Assembly (NCBI RefSeq): GCF_003403095.1
Contig: NZ_CP031555.1
Coordinates: 4,404,001 to 4,468,000, forward strand
DNA from: Thalassospira indica
GTDB lineage: Bacteria; Pseudomonadota; Alphaproteobacteria; Rhodospirillales; Thalassospiraceae
Length of the DNA stretch: 64,000 bases
Reading direction: 5' to 3'
Shown: positions 41,360 through 51,278 of the stretch, piece by piece
Layout of the letters: the number at the start of each line of letters is the position of its first letter
How positions within the stretch are numbered: the stretch's first letter is position 1
Notes under the pieces: generated by a model
What the model was told of the DNA's origin: nothing
Seen by the model: the letters and a program-made list of their open reading frames with translations, nothing else
Database searches by the model: none
Translations under genes and position numbers: made by a program

Positions 41360-43866
41360 GGTGTGACTTCCTCTTCTTCAAGGTCGATGTCGGCGTCCTC
41401 AACAACAGCAGTGGCCGGAAAGGCCCCGTCCGCGTCGATGGTGAGATTGGTGAGGTCGGGGATCAGCTCGGCGGCCCAATCGAGGCCATGCGCCTTCAGC
41501 CAGGCGGCGAGGAAGCCGTCTTGGCCGTGTCCGGCGCAGATCTCGGCAATCAGCGCCTGGGCCGATTTGGACGACGCCGCGCAGAGGGCCAGACCGACGT
41601 CGCTGAGGCCCAGCTCGAACAGCCGGTTGCCACGCCGCGACTGACAGTAGTAGTCGCGCTTGGGCGTGGCCCGCGCGAGGATCTCGATCTGCCGGTCATT
41701 GAGGCCGAAGCGACGATAGATAGCGGTGATCTGCGGCTCGATCGCCCGCTCGTTCGGCAGCAGGAGCCGTGTCGGGCAGCTTTCGATGATCGCCGGCGCG
41801 ATGGAACTGCCGTCGATGTCGCTGAGGCTCTGCGTCGCGAAGATCACCGAAGCATTCTTCTTTCTCAGCGTCTTCAGCCATTCGCGGAGCTGCTCCGCGA
41901 AGGCATCGTCATCAAGGGCCAGCCAGCCCTCGTCGATGATGAGCAGCGTGGGGCGTCCATCAAGCCGATCACCGATCCGGTGGAACAGGTATGAAAGGAC
42001 GGCGGGCGCCGCGCCGGTTCCCACCAGCCCCTCGATCTCGAAAGCCTGCACATCCGCCGATCCCAACTGTTCGGTCTCGGCATCGAGCAGCCGGCCATAG
42101 GGTCCACCCACGCAGTATGCGCGAAGCGCCTGCTTCAGTTCGTTGGACTGCAGCAGGACCGCGAGGCCGGTCATGGTCCGCTCGCCCACAGGGGCCGAGG
42201 CCAGCGAGGTCAGCGCGGTCCAGATATGTTCCTTCACATCCGGAGTGATCTGGATGTTCTCGCGCGTCAGGATGGCGACGATCCAGTCGGCCGCCCAGGC
42301 GCGCTCCGACGTCTCGTGAATGCGGGCCAGCGGCTGTAGCGAGACGGAACTCTCGTCCGCCTCGGTCAGCTCTCCGCCGAGGTCGTGCCAGTCGCCTCCC
42401 ATGGCGAGCGAAGCGGCGCGGATCGAGCCGCCGAAGTCGAAGGCGAAGACCTGGCTGCGCGGATACCGGCGGAACTGAAGCGCCATCAGTGCCAGCAGCA
42501 CGGACTTTCCCGCGCCGGTCGGGCCGACGACGAGGGTGTGACCGACATCCCCGACATGGAGAGAAAACCGGAACGGGGTGGAGCCTTCGGTCCTGGCGTA
42601 GAGCAACGGAGCGTCGCCGAAATACTCATCCTGTTCCGGCCCCGCCCAGACCGCCGAGAGCGGGATCATATGGGCGAGATTCAATGTGCTGATCGGTGGC
42701 TGCCGGACATTGGCATAGGCATGGCCGGGCAGACTTCCGAGCCAGGCATCGACGGCGTTGACCGTCTCGACCATGACGGTGAAATCGCGGGACTGGACGA
42801 TCTTCTCGACCAGCCGCAGTTTCTCGTCAGCGCGGCGGACGTCCTCGTCCCAGACAGTGATCGTGGCCGTGACATAGGCCATGCCAGCCAGATCCGCGCC
42901 GAGTTCCTGCAAGGCCATATCTGCGTCAGCGGCCTTGTTCGCCGCGTCTGTATCAACCAGCGCGGATTGCTCGTTGGTCATCACCTCCTTGAGGATCGCG
43001 GCGATGCTCTTGCGTTTGGCAAACCACTGACGGCGTATCCGCGTCAGCAGCTTGGTTGCGTCCAGCTTGTCCATGAGAATGGCCCGGGTCGACCAGCGAT
43101 AGGGAAAGGCCAGCCGATTCAACTCGTCGAGCAGGCCCGGGGTCGTGGCGCCGGGATAGCCGGTGATCGTCAGGACGCGGAGATGGTGATTGCCCAGGCG
43201 CGGCTCCAGGCCGCCGGCCAGCGGCTGGTCAGGCAAGAGCGCGTCGAGATAGACCGGCACCTCGGGCACGCGCACGCTGTGCCGGTTGGTCGAAATCGTC
43301 GAATGCAGGTAGGTCAGCGTAGCGGCGTCATCGAGCCAGTGGCAGTCCGGCATGAAGCCGTCGAGCAGCGCCAGCACGCGATCGGCGCGGTCGATGAAGC
43401 CGCGCACCTGTTCCCAAGGGTTCACACCCGAGGTCTCGCGGCCCTCGTAGAGCCAGGACTCCGAACGCGCCGCGTCCTCGGCAGGCGGAAGCCAGAGGAG
43501 CGTCAGGAAATAGCCGGAGACGAAATGGCTCCCCTCCTCCTCGAAACCGGCCTTGCGCTCGGCATCGACCAGCGCCGATGCCGCATCCGGGAAGGTGCTC
43601 ACCGGATAGGTCGCGGCCTCAGAGCGCTGTGCTTCCACAAAGATCGCCCACCCGGAACCGAGGCGACGGAAAGCGTTGTTCAGCCGGCCGGCGACCGCGA
43701 CCAGTTCGGCCGCGACGGCGCTGTCGAGATCGGGCCCCCGAAACTTCGCCGTCCTCTGAAACGAGCCGTCCTTGTTGAGGACCACGCCCTCCCCGACCAG
43801 CGCCACCCAGGGCAGGTAGTCGGCGAGGCGCGAGGCGGTGCGGCGGTATTCAGCAAGATTCATCAT
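41356..43866 (-). CDS. trbE: TrbE (VirB4-like) conjugation ATPase
   Basis: 836 residues. CagE/TrbE N-terminal domain. Walker A GPTGAGKSVLLAL near residue 447, Walker B in RPTLLIIDEGWLALDD, and the C-terminal motif SVIFATQSLSDIDGS. It powers pilus and channel assembly at the inner membrane. Two ATGs in tandem (43866, 43863) could serve as start. Its full length and intact motifs suggest a functional transfer apparatus. Confidence 0.96.
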   Translation of the reverse strand: MMNLAEYRRTASRLADYLPWVALVGEGVVLNKDGSFQRTAKFRGPDLDSAVAAELVAVAGRLNNAFRRLGSGWAIFVEAQRSEAATYPVSTFPDAASALVDAERKAGFEEEGSHFVSGYFLTLLWLPPAEDAARSESWLYEGRETSGVNPWEQVRGFIDRADRVLALLDGFMPDCHWLDDAATLTYLHSTISTNRHSVRVPEVPVYLDALLPDQPLAGGLEPRLGNHHLRVLTITGYPGATTPGLLDELNRLAFPYRWSTRAILMDKLDATKLLTRIRRQWFAKRKSIAAILKEVMTNEQSALVDTDAANKAADADMALQELGADLAGMAYVTATITVWDEDVRRADEKLRLVEKIVQSRDFTVMVETVNAVDAWLGSLPGHAYANVRQPPISTLNLAHMIPLSAVWAGPEQDEYFGDAPLLYARTEGSTPFRFSLHVGDVGHTLVVGPTGAGKSVLLALMALQFRRYPRSQVFAFDFGGSIRAASLAMGGDWHDLGGELTEADESSVSLQPLARIHETSERAWAADWIVAILTRENIQITPDVKEHIWTALTSLASAPVGERTMTGLAVLLQSNELKQALRAYCVGGPYGRLLDAETEQLGSADVQAFEIEGLVGTGAAPAVLSYLFHRIGDRLDGRPTLLIIDEGWLALDDDAFAEQLREWLKTLRKKNASVIFATQSLSDIDGSSIAPAIIESCPTRLLLPNERAIEPQITAIYRRFGLNDRQIEILARATPKRDYYCQSRRGNRLFELGLSDVGLALCAASSKSAQALIAEICAGHGQDGFLAAWLKAHGLDWAAELIPDLTNLTIDADGAFPATAVVEDADIDLEEEEVTP

Positions 43867-43872
43867 GGGGGT

Positions 43873-44154
43873 TCACACCGAGAGATAACCGGGAATGCGC
43901 AAATGGCGGCGCGCGACCTCGACGAAGAGCGGATCGCGCCTGGCCGCCCAGACAGCTGCGATGTGGCCAACGGCCCAGATCAGGATTCCGACCAGCCAGA
44001 GCTGAAGCCCGAGGCCGACCGCACCGGCGAGCGTGCCATTCAGGATGGCAACCGAGCGCGGTGCGCCGCCGAGGAGGATCGGCTCGGTCAGCGCGCGGTG
44101 GACCGGAACGCTGAACCCCGGAACTGCGTCGAGGACCTCGAAACTCACCGCCAT
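43873..44154 (-). CDS. trbD: TrbD (VirB3-like) inner-membrane protein
   Basis: 93 residues from ATG 44154, whose first base is shared with the trbC stop. Typical TrbD features: FSVPVHRALTEPILLGGAPR, then two TM helices (VAILNGTLAGAVGLGLQLWL and IWAVGHIAAVWAARRD) and a short tail ending before trbE by six bases. It works with TrbE in pilus assembly. Confidence 0.92.
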   Translation of the reverse strand: MAVSFEVLDAVPGFSVPVHRALTEPILLGGAPRSVAILNGTLAGAVGLGLQLWLVGILIWAVGHIAAVWAARRDPLFVEVARRHLRIPGYLSV

Positions 44155-44486
44155 CAGATCAGCGCTCCGCCACCAAAGCTGAAGAAGCTCAGGAAGAAGG
44201 ACGAGGCCGCAAAGGCGATGGAGATGCCGAACACGATCTGGATCAGGCGCCGGAATCCGCCGCCGGTATCGCCGAAGGCCAGTGTCAGACCGGTGACGAT
44301 GATGATGATCACCGCCACGATCTTGGCCACCGGCCCCTCGACGGAGTCGAGGATGGATTGCAGCGGCGCTTCCCAGGGCATGGAAGAACCGGAGGCATGA
44401 GCGACCGGGGCGATGAACAGGCTGACATAGGTGGCGGTGGCCGCGGTGGCGATGTGCTGGCGGATGCGCAGGGCGTGACGGATCAT
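44154..44486 (-). CDS. trbC: TrbC (VirB2-like) conjugative pilin precursor
   Basis: 110 residues. Long leader ending near VAHASG, then the small two-helix pilin (VAKIVAVIIIIVTGLTLAFG, FGISIAFAASSFFLSFFSFG) with the acidic-Gly segment GDTGGGFRR between. It is the major subunit of the conjugative pilus and overlaps trbB by 4 bases. Confidence 0.92.
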   Translation of the reverse strand: MIRHALRIRQHIATAATATYVSLFIAPVAHASGSSMPWEAPLQSILDSVEGPVAKIVAVIIIIVTGLTLAFGDTGGGFRRLIQIVFGISIAFAASSFFLSFFSFGGGALI

Positions 44487-45478
44487 TCGAGGTCTCCTGG
44501 TTCGTGAGTGGTGGGTTCTGAAATGAAAGGTGAAATCCGGTAGTCGCCCTCCGGCCCCAGGCCCTCGACGCGGGCAAGTTCGGCCAGACGATGCGCGGAA
44601 CCGCGCCCGGCCAGGACGGCCACGAGATCGATGGTCTCCGCGATCATGGCCCGCGGCACAGTGACGACGGCTTCCTGGATGAGTTGCTCGAGACGACGCA
44701 GCGCGCCGATCCCGGTACCGGCATGGATGGTGCCGATGCCGCCGGGATGGCCGGTGCCCCAGGCTTTGAGCAGGTCAAGCGCCTCGGCGCCACGCACCTC
44801 ACCGATCGGAATACGATCGGGGCGCAGGCGCAGCGAGGACCGGACCAGATCGGACAGGCTGGCAACACCGTCCTTGGTGCGCATCGCCACGAGGTTCGAC
44901 GCGGCGCATTGAAGCTCTCGGGTGTCCTCGATGATCACGACGCGATCGGAGGTCTTGGCCACCTCGGCGAGCAGTGCATTGGTCAGCGTGGTCTTGCCGG
45001 TCGAGGTACCCCCCGCCACCAGGATATTGGCACGGGTCGCAACCGCCTGGCGCAGCGCCTCGGCCTGCATAAAGGTCATGGTTCCGGCGATGACATAATC
45101 TTCGAGGGTGAAGATGGCGACGGCGGGTTTGCGGATGGCGAACGTCGGCGCCGCGACCACGGGAGGCAACAGCCCCTCGAAGCGCTCGCCGGTTTCCGGC
45201 AGTTCCGCGGAAACGCGCGGGGACAGGCTATGAACTTCGACGCCGACATGGTGCGCGACCAGTCGAACGATGCGCTCGCCGTCTGCTGCGCTCAGCATCT
45301 TGCCGCTGTCGGCCAGCCCCTCGGAAAGTCGGTCGACCCAGAGCCGCCCATCGGGGTTGAGCATCACCTCGACGGTCATGGGGTCGTCCAGAAACCCGGC
45401 GATCGCCGGCCCGAGCGCGGTGCGCAGCATCCGCGCGCCTCTCCGGATCACCTCTGGTCTCTGATCAGTCTTTCCCAT
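44483..45478 (-). CDS. trbB: TrbB (VirB11-like) hexameric ATPase
   Basis: 331 residues. N-terminal domain ([30 protein letters not shown]). Walker [10 protein letters not shown] at residues 156-164, Asp box VIIEDTREL, Walker B/His box [16 protein letters not shown] and GGIGTIHAG. It energises pilus biogenesis and substrate transfer. First gene of the trb run; its usual upstream neighbours (the CopG-like gene and traG) lie 15.7 kb away because cargo has been inserted between them. Confidence 0.95.
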   Translation of the reverse strand: MGKTDQRPEVIRRGARMLRTALGPAIAGFLDDPMTVEVMLNPDGRLWVDRLSEGLADSGKMLSAADGERIVRLVAHHVGVEVHSLSPRVSAELPETGERFEGLLPPVVAAPTFAIRKPAVAIFTLEDYVIAGTMTFMQAEALRQAVATRANILVAGGTSTGKTTLTNALLAEVAKTSDRVVIIEDTRELQCAASNLVAMRTKDGVASLSDLVRSSLRLRPDRIPIGEVRGAEALDLLKAWGTGHPGGIGTIHAGTGIGALRRLEQLIQEAVVTVPRAMIAETIDLVAVLAGRGSAHRLAELARVEGLGPEGDYRISPFISEPTTHEPGDLE

Positions 45479-45689
45479 GCCGGCCCCGTTCCCTTGCGGG
45501 CGCCTCCAACAGGCCGCCCTGGATCGGGGTCGATTAAGAAAGCCGTAAATGCCTACAGCTCAACAGGTTTCCGAGGGGGTAGTAGCGTGGCGTGTAAAGA
45601 CAGGAAAACGGCGACTTTGCCTCCAGATCCACTTCAGAAGGAAGGCGTCGTGGCAACCGTCATGCGAACTTGGTGGTTTCGGGCGTATT

Positions 45690-47230
45690 TTGTTGAAAAA
45701 CTCGCGCTTGATCGAAGGGCCGTCGGCTGATTCAATTCCTGAAGAGGGTGGGAGGATCGGCGATGATGGGACCGCGGCAGGAGGCGCAACCGGCGCTGTT
45801 CTACGAGTTCTCGCTTGAGGATCATGTTCCGCAGAACCACCTGCTGCGCTCCATTGATCGGTTCGTCGACCTGTCCGGGATCCGCACCTACCTTGCCGAT
45901 TTCTACAGCCACACCGGTCGGCCTTCGGTCGATCCCGAGCTGCTAATCCGGATGCTTCTGGTGGGCTATTGCTTCGGCATCCGGTCAGAACGGCGGCTCT
46001 GCGAGGAGGTGCATCTGAACCTTGCCTACCGGTGGTTTTGCCGCCTCGACCTTAGCGATCGCGTCCCGGATCACTCGACATTTTCCAAGAGCCGGCATGG
46101 ACGGTTCCGCGACAGCGAACTGCTGCGGCACCTGTTTGAGACCACGGTGGCCCGCTGTATCGAAGAGGGCTTGGTCAGCGGCCAGCGCATGGCCATCGAC
46201 GCCAGTCTGATTGAGGCCGATGCCAACAAGCAGAACTCGACACCAAAGGAAGAGTGGGATCCGGCGCAGGTCGATCCGGACGACGCGCCCCGCGCTGTGC
46301 GTGAGTATCTCGCCACCCTGGATGAGGCGGCGTTCGGTGCCGCCAGCGAGGTGCAGCCCAAGTTCACGTCGCATTCCGACCCGGCCAGCCAATGGACGGC
46401 CGCCCGTAAGGGACCGGCATTCTTCAGCTATTCCGACAATTACCTGATCGACACGGACCACGGCGTCATCGTGGATGTTGAAGCGACGCGGTCCAACCGG
46501 CAAGCCGAAGTCGGTTCAACCAAGACCATGTTGGGGCGCGTCAAAGCCAGGTTCGACCTCCATCCCGAGCGTCTGATTGCAGACGCCGCCTACGGAACCG
46601 CTCCAATGCTGGGCTGGTTGGTCGACCGCAAAATCGCGCCCCACATTCCTGTCCTCGACAAGTCTGGACGCAGCGATGGCACCTGGACCCGCGCCGACTT
46701 CGAGTGGGACGCTGCAAACGACCAATACCTCTGCCCCGAGGGGCACGAGCTGAAGCAATTCCGCCGGAACTATTCCGACCCGAACCGGGGGCCGACAGGC
46801 AAGGGAACAGCGCGCTATCGGGCGCTGAAAGAGGTCTGCCAGGCCTGTCCATCCAAGGCAAAGTGCTGCCCCAACGCGGATGCGCGCAAGATCACCCGTG
46901 AATAACATGAGGATGCCCGGCAGGTCGCCCGCGACATCGCCAAAACCGAGCAATACGTCATCTCGATGAAGCTGAGGAAGAAGGTCGAGATGCTCTTCGC
47001 CCACCTCAAACGGATCTTGGGCCTGAACCGGCTCCGATTACGTGGCCCATGCGGCGCAAATGACGAATTCCTCCTGGCCGCAACCGCCCAAAACCTCCGC
47101 AAGATGGCCAAGCTCCTTCCTGCACCGCAGCAACCGCGAAAAGCCTGACAGGAAAGGCGCTCGCGCTCAAATCTGGGCGCCGCATTCTGCGCCAGCAAAC
47201 GGGTGTTTTTCCACAGAATCGGCGGTGAGC
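45690..47230 (+). mobile_element. IS1182/IS5-superfamily element, inactivated (ends approximate)
   Basis: Imperfect inverted ends are visible: GTATTTTGTTGAAAAAC near 45690 and the complement of CGATTCTGTGGAAAAAC near 47225. They enclose one transposase gene with an internal stop. From 45479 to the element no gene is seen, and from 47231 to 47440 none either. Confidence 0.6.
45763..47148 (+). pseudogene. IS1182-type transposase with in-frame stop
   Basis: From ATG 45763 the frame gives a normal N-terminal domain (MMGPRQEAQPALFYEFSLED, VDPELLIRMLLVGYCFGIRSERRL) and the first catalytic Asp regions (GQRMAIDASLIEADANK, RLIADAAYGTAPMLGWL). TAA at 46903-46905 then interrupts it. The same frame resumes at once (HEDARQVARDIAKTE) and runs to 47148, including KKVEMLFAHLKRILGLNRL, which carries the third catalytic Glu. 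A single G-to-T change of a GAA codon would explain the stop. The truncated 380-residue product lacks the catalytic Glu. Confidence 0.88.
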
Positions 47231-47440
47231 CGACTTGCGGCGCAGCAGCAAAGCACCTGCAGCAATTGGCAATTGCCGCCGTTCGCGCGCGCCGCAGCGA
47301 GACCTTGGCCGTGACCGACCCGTCGGGCGGATAGCTGCCGGTGAGGGGGCAGCATCGCACCCGCAAAGACCGGTGATAGCCGTCGTTCACAGGCACCCTT
47401 TGGATCGACGTGACGGGCAGCTTCCCGCTATACATGCAGC

Positions 47441-48307
47441 ATGGCAAGAAAACCCGACATAGGCCTTCGAAAGGGGCTACGATTGTGCCAGATGAGGCAC
47501 GAGGACCGGCTGGCCTTCATTGCTGAAGGTTTGCCTATTTTACTTGCGAGCGCTCAGGGCTTTCAGGATGCTGCCGCTCGCCTACATGATCGTCCTAGGG
47601 AAGAAGACGTGATGGTCAGCTTCTCGGATGAAGAAGCCGCGAAAATCCTGATCCTAATGGACATTGTTCGTTGCCCCCCGGCCCAGGTAAACCAGCATAT
47701 CGGCAAGCTGATGCGCTGGTTTTACGATCATCTGGCACGGCTCATTTACGCGAAGGCGACGAGTTGGAAGCCTGTGAGCGTTGCCCAGCTCCAGCACTAT
47801 TTGCAAACCGAATGCGAAGAGCACACGCTGGAGGGATTCGCGGGAGAGTTTATCCTGCCGGGCGGGCCGGTCCACGAACGGGAAAGCGCTCTGTACGCGG
47901 ACATTCAGTCATACGACAACGGCGAACTGGCTTGGCACGAACCGCGAACCCGGCCGTCACTGTTTGGGCCGGAAGAATCCGACGCGCTGCGGGTTGCCAA
48001 TGCTATGCAGCGGCTTGGGGTGCTCAGCCTCGATGGCCTGCGCATCGTCGCATCCATCTGGAGCGGGACACGGTTCACCGAGAAACAAACCCTGCACACG
48101 TCAAAAGCGCTAATGCAGGCAACGCTGGAACAGATGGAAGCGACCGGACTGATCTCCGAGAGCGCGGAGGATGGGGACGTTATGACCCTGTATGAGCGCT
48201 GGCAGATCCCCATGTATGAGCTTGAGATCACCCCGACGATCCAGACGATGGAAGAACTGCGCGAAGCCCAAGTACGGATGCTGAATGACGAAATGGGAGG
48301 TTGGTAA
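47441..48307 (+). CDS. HEPN-like / AbiV-like protein (candidate defence gene)
   Basis: 288 residues from ATG 47441 (a later ATG, MRHEDRLAFIAEGLP, is possible). The N-terminal half resembles AbiV-type HEPN proteins: DRLAFIAEGLPILLASAQGF, SDEEAAKILILMDIVRCPP. An R-x4-H motif RWFYDH lies at residues 92-97, the spacing of HEPN RNase active sites. The C-terminal half is helical with no known motif. It is convergent with a second HEPN-motif gene 29 bases away. The family assignment is by pattern and moderately weak; a role in phage abortive infection or as a toxin is inferred. Confidence 0.6.
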   Translation: MARKPDIGLRKGLRLCQMRHEDRLAFIAEGLPILLASAQGFQDAAARLHDRPREEDVMVSFSDEEAAKILILMDIVRCPPAQVNQHIGKLMRWFYDHLARLIYAKATSWKPVSVAQLQHYLQTECEEHTLEGFAGEFILPGGPVHERESALYADIQSYDNGELAWHEPRTRPSLFGPEESDALRVANAMQRLGVLSLDGLRIVASIWSGTRFTEKQTLHTSKALMQATLEQMEATGLISESAEDGDVMTLYERWQIPMYELEITPTIQTMEELREAQVRMLNDEMGGW

Positions 48308-48336
48308 AGCACGGGGACAAGAACAGCTTCAATTCA

Positions 48337-48753
48337 TCAGTCGGTTCTATGCTCGTAGGCTTCCAACATGCGCGGTGACATAATGATCGCTGCCATCAGA
48401 ATCGTGATGGAATATTCCAGCAATTCCCTGCTCCGCTCAGGGTCGAAGAAACGCCCATTAAACTTTCCCCCGTGAAACAGGTTGTTCCGGACGCGCCTGA
48501 CATAGAGGAAGATGAGGTCGTTTTCGTTCTGCGCCTGCGGAGCAACAATGCGCCATTGAAGCACATCATCCACATAGACCTGCTTTTTCGGAGGATGTCC
48601 CAGCATGTAGGCGATGGCTACTGCAACGTCCGCACCCGCTTGTTCTGTAAGGGGAGGCAGTTCACGGGCAAATCGTGTCCAGTCGGGATTAGCGGCATTG
48701 CCAGGGCCAGCAACGCAGTAGCCGGTTACCTTCAGACAGTATTCAACCCACAT
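48337..48753 (-). CDS. Small HEPN-motif protein (candidate RNase toxin)
   Basis: 138 residues. The core LYVRRVRNNLFHGGKF holds the canonical HEPN catalytic motif R-N-x3-H (R89, N90, H94). Flanking helices (LPPLTEQAGADVAVAIAYML, RELLEYSITILMAAIIMSP) fit a four-helix bundle. HEPN proteins with this motif are metal-independent RNases used in toxin-antitoxin and anti-phage systems. No MNT-type nucleotidyltransferase antitoxin is adjacent. It is convergent with the AbiV-like gene. Confidence 0.65.
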   Translation of the reverse strand: MWVEYCLKVTGYCVAGPGNAANPDWTRFARELPPLTEQAGADVAVAIAYMLGHPPKKQVYVDDVLQWRIVAPQAQNENDLIFLYVRRVRNNLFHGGKFNGRFFDPERSRELLEYSITILMAAIIMSPRMLEAYEHRTD

Positions 48754-48797
48754 TTCCCAAGTAAGGCGCTGATTTCGCTGTCCTGACCATTATATTT

Positions 48798-50376
48798 CCT
48801 ATATAAAACATGGTGTTGAAGGCTGCGAGGGGCGCGTTTCATGGATCACCCAGAGGGTGCGGGCTTGCAACGGGCAGATCGGGTGGATTTCGACCCTCGC
48901 GTGCGGCTGGAATTTCGCGGCACGCAGCTCAGTTCCGACGGCGGCCTTCTGGTGATGCGCGAGCTTGATGACGCGCTCGGGTTGTCCGATTTGGCGTCAG
49001 CGGCGCTGCGCGATACTCGCTCTGGCAAGAACACGGTCCATCGGCTCGACGGCCTGTTCCGGCAATCAGTCTTTGGGCGGCTGGCCGGATACGAGGATGT
49101 CAACGACGCCAACCGTCTCGCCTGCGATCCGGTCATGCGCCAAGTTGTCGGCGGCAGAGCGGTCGATGCACAAGCGGCCTCGGCATCGCAGATGGGACGG
49201 TTCGAGACCGAGACGCTGGCTCTGGCCGGGAACCGTGCCGCGCTGGCCGACCTGAACGGGCAATGGATCGACCGGTTCCATGACCGTAACGGGCTGAAGT
49301 ACATCGTTCTGGACATGGACAGCTCGGTCAGCCCGACCCATGGCGACCAGGAAGGGTCCGCCTGGAATGGCCATTTCGACTGTAGCTGCTATCACCCCAA
49401 CTTTCTGTTCAACCAGTTCGGGATGCTGGAACGCTGCGCCCTGCGCCATGGCAACGTCCACAGCGCCGATGGCTGGCGTGATGTTCTCGACCCCGTCATT
49501 GCGCGCTACGCGGAGCGCGACCTTGGTGGCAGGTTCTTCCGGGCCGATGCTGCCTACGCGATCCCGGCGATCTATGAGCGATTGGAAGAAGCGCGGTTCT
49601 TCTACGCCATCCGGCTGCCCGCAAACGCGGTCCTCAAGGACAAGATCGCGCATCGGCTAACGCGCCCTGTCGGGCGGCCGTCACTGACCAAGGTCAAGCG
49701 GTTCTTCGAGGAATTCGAGTATCAGGCGGCGTCCTGGGACAAGGAACGCCGGGTGATCGCCAAGATCGAATGGCATCCGGGCGAACTGTTCCCGCGTGTC
49801 GGCTTCATCGTCACCAACCTGCCGATGGAGCCGGACTGGGTGGTGCGGTTCTACAACCAGCGCGGCACCGCCGAGCAGCACATCAAAGAGGGCAAATACG
49901 CCTTTCGCTGGACGCGGCTGTCGTGCCGGAAGTTCCGCGACAATGAGGTGCGGCTGCAACTGCACGCCCTGGCGTACAACCTGGCCACCTTCTTGCGCTG
50001 CATCGAGCTGCCCGAGGCCATGGCCGACTGGTCGTTGACCAGCCTGCAACTGAAGCTGATCAAGATCGGGGCACGTGTGGTCCGTCACGCCCGCACCATC
50101 ACCTTCCAGCTGGCCGAGGTCGCTGTCACCGGCACGATGGTACGCGCCATCCTCGCCGCTATCCGCCGATTGCGAGCGCCACCGCTATGCGCATGATCGC
50201 GATCCACGCTCAAACTGAACGAAAGCGGCTGGACAGATCTGTCCGCTGCGCTGAAAAACGCCGCCCCTGGGCAAGGAAACAGCGGCTTCGCGGTCTGATC
50301 CGTCCAGATCCAGCAGTCTGCGCGACCGCAAGTGCCGCTTGCGGCAGAAAATCCTTGTCTAGCGCTCGGATATAGG
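48798..50376 (+). mobile_element. IS1380-family element (ends approximate)
   Basis: Bounds are taken from short inverted ends CCTATAT (48798) and ATATAGG (up to 50376) that enclose the transposase. No target duplication could be confirmed, so the ends are tentative. Confidence 0.45.
48841..50196 (+). CDS. IS1380-family transposase
   Basis: 451 residues, complete. N-terminal segment LEFRGTQLSSDGGLLVMREL and GYEDVNDANRLACDPVMRQV. The DDE core contains KYIVLDMDSSVSPTHGDQEG (first Asp), FRADAAYAIPAIYERL (second Asp) and the RGTAEQHIKEGKYAF segment with the Glu. This is the signature layout of IS1380. It separates the HEPN gene pair from the TetR-RND operon. Confidence 0.93.
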   Translation: MDHPEGAGLQRADRVDFDPRVRLEFRGTQLSSDGGLLVMRELDDALGLSDLASAALRDTRSGKNTVHRLDGLFRQSVFGRLAGYEDVNDANRLACDPVMRQVVGGRAVDAQAASASQMGRFETETLALAGNRAALADLNGQWIDRFHDRNGLKYIVLDMDSSVSPTHGDQEGSAWNGHFDCSCYHPNFLFNQFGMLERCALRHGNVHSADGWRDVLDPVIARYAERDLGGRFFRADAAYAIPAIYERLEEARFFYAIRLPANAVLKDKIAHRLTRPVGRPSLTKVKRFFEEFEYQAASWDKERRVIAKIEWHPGELFPRVGFIVTNLPMEPDWVVRFYNQRGTAEQHIKEGKYAFRWTRLSCRKFRDNEVRLQLHALAYNLATFLRCIELPEAMADWSLTSLQLKLIKIGARVVRHARTITFQLAEVAVTGTMVRAILAAIRRLRAPPLCA

Positions 50377-50735
50377 CGATCTTCACCTCAAACGACACGC
50401 CACTTGGGGAATGCAGGTGAAAACGTTCAAAACGCCGCCAGTCAGTTCATTCACCTGTCCATCTCCGGCGTCATCATGCCGCGATTGCTGGCCGTCGACC
50501 AGCCCGTCGATGCATCTGAGCATTCAAAGAGGGCGGTTGACGCTTTTCTGGGGGTATATGGCCGACGCAATGACTTATAGCGTGGGAGGCCCAACAGCTT
50601 GCCTTCTGGTGCTTCGACAGGTGCCATGCCGCGCCTCAAGGTGACGGATCCGGTTGAACACTTGACCCGGATGGTGCCGGACACTAGCTACCCACGCAGA
50701 TGCACCGACCGGACGGTACAGTTTTGAGTGAACAC
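50197..50735. other. IS1380 right flank, TetR relic and promoter region
   Basis: 539 bases without an intact gene: the right end of IS1380, a 3' relic of a TetR-type gene (to 50580), and a sigma70-like promoter at 50662-50690 (TTGACC, 17 bases, TAGCTA) facing the TetR-RND operon. Confidence 0.5.
50377..50580 (+). pseudogene. C-terminal relic of a TetR/AcrR-family regulator
   Basis: The frame reads NAASQFIHLSISGVIMPRLL and SKRAVDAFLGVYGRRNDL before a stop at 50580. This resembles the closing helices of AefR-type TetR regulators (Q-F-x-x-L...A-V-x-x-F-L-x-x-Y-G). The rest was probably removed by IS1380. Assignment by pattern only. Confidence 0.4.
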
Positions 50736-51278
50736 ATGACCCCAGCAGAAACCAGAAGCGCGTCTCGCAGGATACTGTCTGCTGCGCGCGTGATCGCCGC
50801 GCGTGCAGGTGCGGGAAAGATAACGATCGACGCGGTTGCAAAGGAGGCGGGCCTCAGCAAGGGGGGCGTGCTTTACAATTACCCGACAAAGAAGGCCCTG
50901 CTCTCGGGGCTGCTCGATGCGATGTTGGCCGAACACCGGGAGCTGCTGGAGAGCGTGCCGGAGCGGCACCCCGCGCGAACCCTGCGTGGTCATCTCGAAA
51001 CGGTTCTGCAATCGCAAGAGGTGGATGATGACCTGTCGATGGCGATCCTCGCGACAGCGGCGTCAGATCCGCAACTGCTCGATCCGCTGCGGGGAGAATT
51101 GAGCGACGACATCGGGCGTATCCTGTCCGACACACAAGACCCGCAGGGTGCCATGGTGGTTTTTTGGGCGATTCAGGGGGTGCGCTTCCAGAAACTTCTC
51201 AAGCTGCCAGACGGCGGGGCGGATCTCCGTGGTCGCGTCATCGAAAGATTAAGGACCCTGATCGATGAACTCGAATAG
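50736..51278 (+). CDS. TetR/AcrR-family repressor of the adjacent RND pump
   Basis: 180 residues from ATG 50736 (MTPAETRSASRR). An ATG at 50700 is possible but would sit almost on the predicted transcription start. HTH: ILSAARVIAARAGAGKITIDAVAKEAGLSKGGVLYNYPTKKALLSGLL. The rest is the ligand-binding bundle. It overlaps the adaptor gene by 14 bases, so regulator, adaptor and pump form one operon. The repressor very likely controls it and is released by pump substrates. Confidence 0.88.
   Translation: MTPAETRSASRRILSAARVIAARAGAGKITIDAVAKEAGLSKGGVLYNYPTKKALLSGLLDAMLAEHRELLESVPERHPARTLRGHLETVLQSQEVDDDLSMAILATAASDPQLLDPLRGELSDDIGRILSDTQDPQGAMVVFWAIQGVRFQKLLKLPDGGADLRGRVIERLRTLIDELE

Noticed and set aside
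42385..44400. Long open frame (671 codons) on the plus strand opposite trbE/trbD
   Set aside because: Antisense to conserved trbE with intact Walker motifs. Long antisense frames are expected in G+C-rich coding DNA; the translation is Arg/Gly/Asp-rich with no family resemblance.
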